From Rhyzopertha dominica (lineage: Eukaryota > Arthropoda > Insecta > Coleoptera > Bostrichidae): DNA of 64,000 bases. The DNA lies in assembly GCA_025024175.1 (NCBI GenBank), contig QCXZ01000042.1, forward strand, positions 3,737,501-3,801,500. Reading direction: 5' to 3'. A model generated the notes under the pieces. It ran no database searches. It saw nothing but the letters and a program-made list of their open reading frames with translations, and had not been told where the DNA came from. Of the stretch, positions 38,801 through 47,800 are shown in pieces (position 1 is the first letter of the stretch; every line of letters begins with the position of its first letter). Made by a program: the position numbers and the translations under genes.

Positions 38801-41800
38801 TCAGACCGTGATTTGACAGACACAAAGGAATGCACAGTAACACTGTTGCCAAGTTGCATATTTCCGTTTTCAGTTAAGTCGTCACATCCTTTAAAGGGCA
38901 TTTAAAATAGTTCAACTTTGACTTGAATATTCACGTACTTAAATACATTTTTTATATTAACCAAAATATGGAATTATTTGCATATGTTACAATTAGTAAC
39001 AAAACTATATTGAATTCTGTAATTTTTACTTCACTGAAATACCCAATTACATAGGAAACATGTGCGCCAAATTTGAAAACAATTGATACACAGACAAAAA
39101 AGTTATTAATCAAAAAATACTTTTGACATCCTGTATTTTAGCTATTTTTGAATTTTGACAAAAATATAGGAACTTGTGGCATTAATTTTTCGAATAGAAT
39201 CACCTGCTTCATTTTTTGCTCATGTGTCCCCTAGTCCTAGCAAATTATTGCAATAATTGCGTCTGTTTCAAATTAATCTTTTGAATTCATATAACCAATA
39301 AAATAATTTTCGTGATTTTGTTTTAATATTCCAATTCATGCTATTAATTTTACCTTGAGAATGCAGACCACTATTTATTAGTTTAAAACTCTCATTTTAG
39401 GTATTATTACGATAGTTTTTTATTTTGCATCAAATGACGTCTCTTGTAACTTGGCAAAGATGAAATATCACTTAAACTCGATAATCTTCTATTATAGCCA
39501 TGCAAACAATACAAGGAATTCCCCAGCAGCAAATACAAGTAGCTGGNGACAGGCCAGTGNTGCCTGTGGTCTCTATGCCCGCCCAGCCCACTGCCCAGCA
39601 GGTGCAGCAAGCCATACCTGGTACGATTCAGCAAGGACTACCGTTACAACCTAATCTTGCCGTCACACAACAACCCATGCCAATGAGTATGCAACAGATT
39701 CACCCGGTAAGTGGATTATAAGTCGAATTAATTGGAAGGTTTTTTTATTAGTGCAAAAAAATTGCATTTACAGAGAAAAAAGTGTTATCCAAACATAAAA
39801 TCTAAACAAAAAGTGTCAGCAGGGGCATAGGGGGTTAACAATAAACCCGTTCTTGCAATTCTCGCTGATAATTGACGACAAAAGAGAAAGTATCTAATTT
39901 TTTTCTCAAAGACTGATTCTATTAGATATAATTATCATACAGAGTTCTGTCAGTACTAATTCATTTGGTTTTGGCATATGTTTTGTATAAAAATGAAACC
40001 CATTAATTTGTGCCAAATTAAAATTATCATAGACAAGCAGATTGGTCAAGAATAATTTTTAGCAATGTATTGAGTTAAAAAGTAAAGGTTTGAAACAAAA
40101 ACCACAAAGAATGATGTACTGGCTTTTTTATCTTGTTCTTCCCAACAGTGCAGACCTCACTATTATTGATAATATGTGGCTGAATTAAGGAATGATCCTT
40201 AAAGAACATTGCCTTCTCTTTAAGAATAAAATTGCAGAATCATAATCAACAATTTCATCATACTATTGTAATCAAAGCAAAAGGAGATTTAACACCATTA
40301 ATCCAAATGTGTCCAAATATTTAATTGTCAAGAATTATTATTATTAGTAATAAAATTACACTGTTCTTGTTACCATATGGAAATTTGACAATTAAATCAT
40401 TCAAAAGTTTACAAAGAAATATTGTAAAGTTTATGAAGAAATAAATTTCGGCTCAAACATTAAGTTGCCTTAAAGATGTCTTTGAGTAAAATAATTTTAC
40501 ATCAGAGATAGCTGTAAGCACAGCCATTCAAATAAGCCAAAATATCCTAGCAACATAATGTTTTTCTACACAAAAGTTCTATTACTGCTTCATATTACAA
40601 ATCAGTTAACAATTCAGCTCAACAAAGTCATTCATGATGATGTAAGTTATAAGTTTTGTCTCACAAAAGAAATTTTCAAGTCGTTTCCAAATGCTTATTT
40701 GCATTTCTAAGTAGTTTGCAGTACATATTTGCATGTGATAGTATTTCCTGTTGTGACAAAACCTAAATATTGTTATATGTCAAGTCCAAGGTTATTTTGA
40801 GTTTTTAACATTTACCATATTTTAAAATAATTAACCTAACGCAGCTGAATCAGTGATTAATTTGTTCTTTAAAAGAAATATGACATTTTCACATTTTTTC
40901 AGCAACTGGCGCAGATGGCAGCACCTGGCACAATCATAGGTCAGATTCAACCAACGGCTGCCACTCCAGGCACCATAACCCAGGTCACCGGTACACCCGC
41001 CCAAATTCAGCAACTCCAGCAGGGGGCTCAGCAAACGGTGACCCTATCCAGTCCGCAACAGGTCGCTCTACCTGCCACCGTTCCATCTGTCAAAGAGGAA
41101 CAGCAAGTGGAGACTACTACTGCTGAAAGTACGGTGCAGAATTCAACAACTGCTGAAACGATAAAGGAAAATACTGAAGGTAAGTTGATTCTTAATTTGG
41201 ACACATCTTGATGTGTTCTGTGTTTCACTTTTGTTAATTTATTTTATCCAAACATTAATACTTTCTTGAATGTGCCAAATGAAATGGTTGGAATCTTAAA
41301 TGACATCGGAAATAATTTGAACTTTAAATCTTACATTTTTATGAATTTCAAACTGTTTTAATTTGCTGGTGTTTTCTCAAACAAAAAGGTTTTTTCTGAT
41401 TAAAAATTGTGCCCTTTTTTCATCTAAGTTACCTTAAAAAAATACTATATTGTTTAGCCCCAAACCCAAACAATATAAGCTTATAAAAAAGTAAATGTGT
41501 TAGCCACTAATATAGAACCTATAGGTAAAATGATGGGATAATAATTTTAAATTGTATTGTATTGCAACGTTAAATTCAAGCATTTGTTCAAGTAATAGAA
41601 TACATTTGACAAGAGCAGCCATGGAGAAAAGCTGTATTATAATTGCCAGATTTTTATATTACAAAAGTGAGATTTCAAATTGATAGTAAAAAATAATTAT
41701 ATGAGGGCCATCCTTTATTTATAACATAAATGTCTATTAATTAGATATAAATGGTTGCAAACTATTGCTAGAATGCTAGAAAGAACAATAATAGTAGTGA

Positions 41801-44800
41801 TTCTGACATCTAGTTACATTTAAATTTAAACCATCTGATTAGTTCAAATGTCCTGGTCAGTTGAACTACAGCGTCAACTGTTGAAACACAAATTTTACTG
41901 TTATTAAATTTTAGATATTCTCTGGGTAAGGGGGGTTGCAGTGTAAGCAAAAAAAAGTGTGACATTTGCGGGAAATCTAATAAAAATCCAGACTGTCCCA
42001 CTCAAACAGTTTAATTTTAAATATAACAAGTCTAGTATTGCCAACATTATAAATGAAATAACCTTCTGTCAACCTGTTCTAACTTTCTAACCTTACAGAC
42101 AACGTTTTTGGAGGCAAAAGGCTAAAGTACAATTTACACTACTTCCTAATTCCAATCCCATTTTAAACTGATGTGTGATGTGTGTGTTAACCTGGTTATT
42201 TTGTTTTTGTTTGATATTTTACATTAGTTTTCTGTAAGTTATAAAACCTTATTCCACCTTAAAACTTAATTTTAGGGAATATTTAACTACTGCATGTTTT
42301 TTATCAGCCAGTTAGAGGTAGATTTAAAAGTGTTTATTGTTGAAAAGCGTAATTTCTCGTAATTTTGTTTATGTTTAACATTATTGATATTGTACATATG
42401 TTTGCTTGATTAACCCAAAATTTTTTATTCCTTACATTATTGATAAACAGTAACTGCAATAAAGTGGAACATTTGGATTGTAAAAAATTTCACAGACAGT
42501 TTAAATCTAATTTCTTACCAAAGTGTCTTAAATAATTACCTCAATAGTGAAAACAACCATGAGCCACAAGCATATCACCTGTATACATATTTTTAAGAAG
42601 GTTTAAACGATATTTGCAAATATCTGTTAGTGAACGTACGTCTCGATTTTTGAACTTGACTGAAAAAAAATTGGGTAACTCAAAGTAGAATTTTCAACTT
42701 AGATGACTGAAATGGTATCTATTTCTTGTATTCTGATTTGAAAGAGAAGTAGAATGTCACCTTTAGTTTATTGTTAACTATAAACAACAGTGTGTTTGTT
42801 TATAACATCTACGTTAACAATTACTTAACCCAAAGCCCATGAAAATGCTGCATTAGGAAAATCCCAGTGATGAATCACTCTTGTGGAAATGCAAATGACT
42901 AAGTTGGGATGTTCTTGCCATGCACAAACATACAACACTCAGTTCATTTGTAATCAGCTTCTGTGCATGACAAATTCAAACTTCAATGTGTGCTGTTATT
43001 ACTGAAATATTAACTCAAATGTGTGAACGGTTTATGAATGGTGAGCACCATACCTTTTTTAAGTTAAGAAAGTTAGATATTTATATGATTGTGATGTTTA
43101 CTGCACATAACTTTTTAATTTTTTTTTGTCAGTCCTGCGAGACAAATAGTTTCCGAAATCCCCATGCTAAAGATCGAAAAAACACCCATTATTGGACTTT
43201 AAATTTTAATAATCGGTTTTAACCTTCGTTTTAATTTTATTTAAATGTTTAAGGATACTGTTTTATCAGTGACTAATTAGTATGAAATATTACATGCTTA
43301 AAATTTAAAAAAGCCTCATGTCAATTTTATTTATTAAAGATTGTTTGGAAATCTTCCGATGATCTACCTCTTCCCATAAGTTGTCAATTGGGTTGAGGTC
43401 TGGTGCCTGGGCAGGGCATTAGAAACATTATTATTTTGAAACCATTCACTAACCAATACGGAAGTGTGTTTTAGTTTGTTATCTTGTTGAAAAGTAAATC
43501 GAAGGGCCATTTCCCATTCTGCATTTTGTTGTCCCTATAGTAGAATCAATCTATATTACCTGGCTCAGTCGTGTATTGATTGGCCCTCTCACATGTTTCA
43601 TTCCATCCAAATTAAATAATTTGTATAGAGTTTTAAACAAAACTTTACTGCAATCTTGCAGTGTTCGATCTAAATGTTCTCTTGCAAATTGAAGTCAGCT
43701 GTATCTATTTCTTTCGGAAATCAAAGGTTATTAACAGGACATTTACTAAAACGCTTTGCTGTTACTAATCTCAATGGATCGTTTTCCAAAATTCTCTCCA
43801 TGTGTTTCGTGCTCTTCCCTTGAACTATAGGCAAGTTTACAATAGTGACACGACATCTGGCGGCAGATACATAAAACATTAAGAACAGTACTTTAATGCT
43901 GGAAAAAGGCGGGATTGTTGTGTAATAGGGCCACTGATCTCTCAATTTATTTAGAGATCAGTAAATTTTAAATAAAGTTAAAGTGTTATCAATTAGTACA
44001 AACACCACAAAAATATATATCAAATGCAATATAAACTATTCAAGAAAACTACGTTACAAGCGATAATGAAAAAATACAAAATAATTAGGTAAGTAATGAA
44101 TCAGTCGATATTCTTTTACAAATAACTTGTCCGGTAACTGAAAGTTACGTATTATCTTAAAATGTAAGTACGCAATGTTACAAATACGAAATGAATTCTC
44201 GATTCGGCGTGATCTCCACTATGGCAGTCAATACAAAATAGCAATAGACACAAAAGTCTTAGTGATCACTTCAAATGAACGATGTGAGGTAAGTAAGATG
44301 ACACAACGAAAATTTTGTACTCGGCCTAGGTCCAAGATAGACATAGATATTACATCCTTNAGGGCAGAGCTCAATGTACACTGATGGTTACGTAAGCCGA
44401 GCCAGACTCAGATCTATCGCCACTGGTTCGTCTCAGATTGGATACTCAACCAGACCAATCCCGGAAAACACTGAATTTTCCACAAGGCGTTGCGTAAGTC
44501 CAGCTGACTTCGCTCTGTTTTCTCTTTGGTTTTCTTTGCCAGTAAGTAGAAAAAAAAAGAAGCCTAACGAATGGATAGTTAGATATAAAGAAATTCCTAG
44601 GTTCGACACTTACCCTATATGGAGGTGGGCTTTTCACACTCGAATTTATTAAACTGAAGATTGTTAAGTCAGGAAATATGGCTGCTGTAGTGAATTGGGC
44701 GAATCCAGCGTCAGCTGATTGTTATTATCGACGAAGACCAAGGGTCTGGAAATATTACTAAATCTCACCCACGAAATCAAATACCAAAATGTCGACGACA

Positions 44801-47800
44801 ACAGTTTGTAGTAATATATTAAATCCTGCTTTATGCAGATGGAATTTTACCGAAATTTATTTTACTACGTCCCCGCTTTTCAGCGTTGTTCACTCAGGCC
44901 CTCAGTTCAACTAGTGTACTGATACCTGACAGGTAAAAGAAGGCCACATTCAGGTGCAAGAAACCAAGGTGAAGATATTTTCGATGTAGAACCGGATGCA
45001 GCAATTGGATAAACTTATTTTGAATTAAACCGTCGAATTAGCGTTTTAGCATTACCTACCAATGCAATGTAAGCAAAATGACAACAAAAATATATTTGGA
45101 AAAATGCATCGTTAGCGAAACTTAATCACCTAAAAGACTGTTAACAGAAGAGCTTAAAAAAAAGAACATTGCGAAATTAAATGACCGTTACAAGGGCTGT
45201 TTTTGTTATATCGTATTAGCATTTTTAAATTGTGGGCAGTGAATATTATTAAGAAAAAGAGGATACATGTAAACACAAAAAGCATGTGTGATATTATATT
45301 GTAATAGTAATATGCGGTTATGTGTTTAAGCGGTTATCACATAGGTTATTGCTACGAGTGTGTTTTGGTTACCATTATCAGTTCTTTTGTAATATTTATA
45401 TCGAATATACTCGTTTGCGAACCCATCTGTATTTCATTATGCGATACAGACGAGTATATTATAATATCAAGTACTGTTTATTTCTGCCATTTGCAAAGCT
45501 ACACTAGCGCCACCAGCGGTCGATAAACTCTCCTATTGTTTAACTAAAAACTTATTTTAGACACGCTGTATCTAGGCAGTTAAAATCTTGCAATGTCTCT
45601 GCCTCTTATCAGTTTTTCTTCTAATTTTTTGCCTATTAGTGTTCCACGTTATGAATGGCTAATGTCTTCAGAAAAGAGAAGTTTTTCATAATAACATTGA
45701 AAAGAAATATAATCAGAATAAACCTTTTTCCACTTCCAGTGAACAAAGGGGCTTGTTTTGATATTAATGACAGAAGCCTCTTTTGATTATTTTATAAATA
45801 TCATAGTTCACTGGATATAAATTTTTATATTTTTCAAAATGTTGCCTTACTTTTGTTCAATGGTGTATAATAATCAATCCCTATTGAGTGTTTTATCTTT
45901 TTACCATCTTTAATTTTTGTAAATAAATAATTTTGTATTAATTTTGCAGGTAACGTTGCACAGTCCGATTCAAAAGAAACGGTATCATCCGAAGTGAAAC
46001 CCTTAGTGAACGGCATCGACCAGTCTCTGGCTGACAACATACAATCGGCTGCTATCCCAGGAACGGCGCCTAGCCAACCCACGAGCAACACATCAGCGGC
46101 AGAGAACGGTCTGCCGATTGCCGTAACGGCAGAAGAAGTTAAGGAACGTTGTCCTCCAAAAGCCATGGTCAAGCCGCAAGTGTTGACACATGTCATTGAG
46201 GATTTCGTGATCCTGGAATCATCCGAACCGTTTCCAGTCAGACTGGGATTGTTGGGTGATTATAAACCTACGCAGTCCTCGACCGATAAGGATGGGGATG
46301 AGCCTCCAAGTAAGTGGGTTTTGATTGATTACAAAGCAAGTTTATTAACATTCTTGAGCTTTTCTTAAAGTTATCTCTAATACATGTTTATACACTCCTT
46401 TTTACCATTGTCTATTAAGAATTTGTGAAAGAGTAATTAGTGTGTTGGTGATAATCAATTTAGTTGCAATACCTATTGGGTTGCTAATTGTTTAATGAAA
46501 ATTATTTTTATGTATATAAAAGTATTATGCAATAATTCACAATCGTCTGTATTTTATTAGAAAAATGCGAATGTGGTGGTTTTATCCGACGTTAAATGGC
46601 CATCTTCAGTGCCAGGAGCAAAATTTTAAACTATTTTAAGCAATTATTAATTTTATTGACAACCACATATGTAATGCTGACTTTACCGATTTTTTTAACA
46701 CTTTGAAAGGTTTACATTATCTACCTTTATTTCTCTCACCCATTGCCTATAAATAAAACTTCAAAATTAACAGACATTATTTATGTTTTACTGGATTTGA
46801 AGATTAACACCATGAAATCATCAAAACAAAAAATTGCAAATTTCTAAAGATACCATCACACTTCACTTTCTATCAATATAAAATTTACTTGATACAACTA
46901 AAAATTAAAAAAAGCCTACATCATATTTTTCCAATACTATGCCTTTCTTATAATCACATTTCTATCATCAATTTTTAGGGGTTTGAATTTTTTTAAACTT
47001 AAAACAGGTGAATGTTGCATTTTTTTGTCTTGATTAAAGGAGTCGATAAAGAAAACCAGAAAACTAGTCGACAACACAAAATGAAGTTCATTATTTTGTC
47101 CTCAAACCCAATAAAAAATAATAAATAAATAGAAAGACAAAACTAAATATTTATGTCTCTGATGCCTGGGGTAAATATTGAAACATTTAGGGTGATTTAC
47201 TAAGCAGAAATTAGTCTAAAATGAAATATTTTAAAATTAAAAGTTGTACAAAATTAAATGCTCAATAGGATAAAAATATTTGCAAAAATTGCAGACTTCC
47301 AGTTACACCAAAGCTGGACATTAACTTTATCATTTTAAAATAAAACACTCAGTTTATTATTGCATTTTTTTAATTTCACACTGAAATTTAATGCCAGTCT
47401 GTAAATATCACATTTCGTCTAAGTAGCACCATTCCGTAATTATTTCACAATTTGTGTAAAATTTGACGTGTACCTTGTTCGGTGCCATTTTTAAAACCCC
47501 GAAACGAATGCACTGGAGAATGTGATTTTCACAATTTACTTCTGAAAAAAATTTGTTTCTTGACACATGTGTTATTAATTATTATAGGGAAGAAACATGC
47601 AGGATCTCCTTCGAACGTCGTGGGCATGTCATCAAAGGGTGAACTCGCCAAATGTGAGGCTTGCGGAACGGTCGATCTTCGTGCAAAGTTCAAGAAGAAC
47701 AAGCGGTTCTGTTCTGCAGCCTGTTCGAAAAAGTAAGTCGGACGATTTTCCATCTAGACATTTTCGTTTTATTAATTTCGTCTTCCTCAATTCCAGTCAA

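Noticed and set aside
44374..44652. 92-codon plus-strand frame in ph intron 14
   Set aside because: GC-richer patch without domain or splice support; possibly LTR or unique DNA, not shown to be coding.
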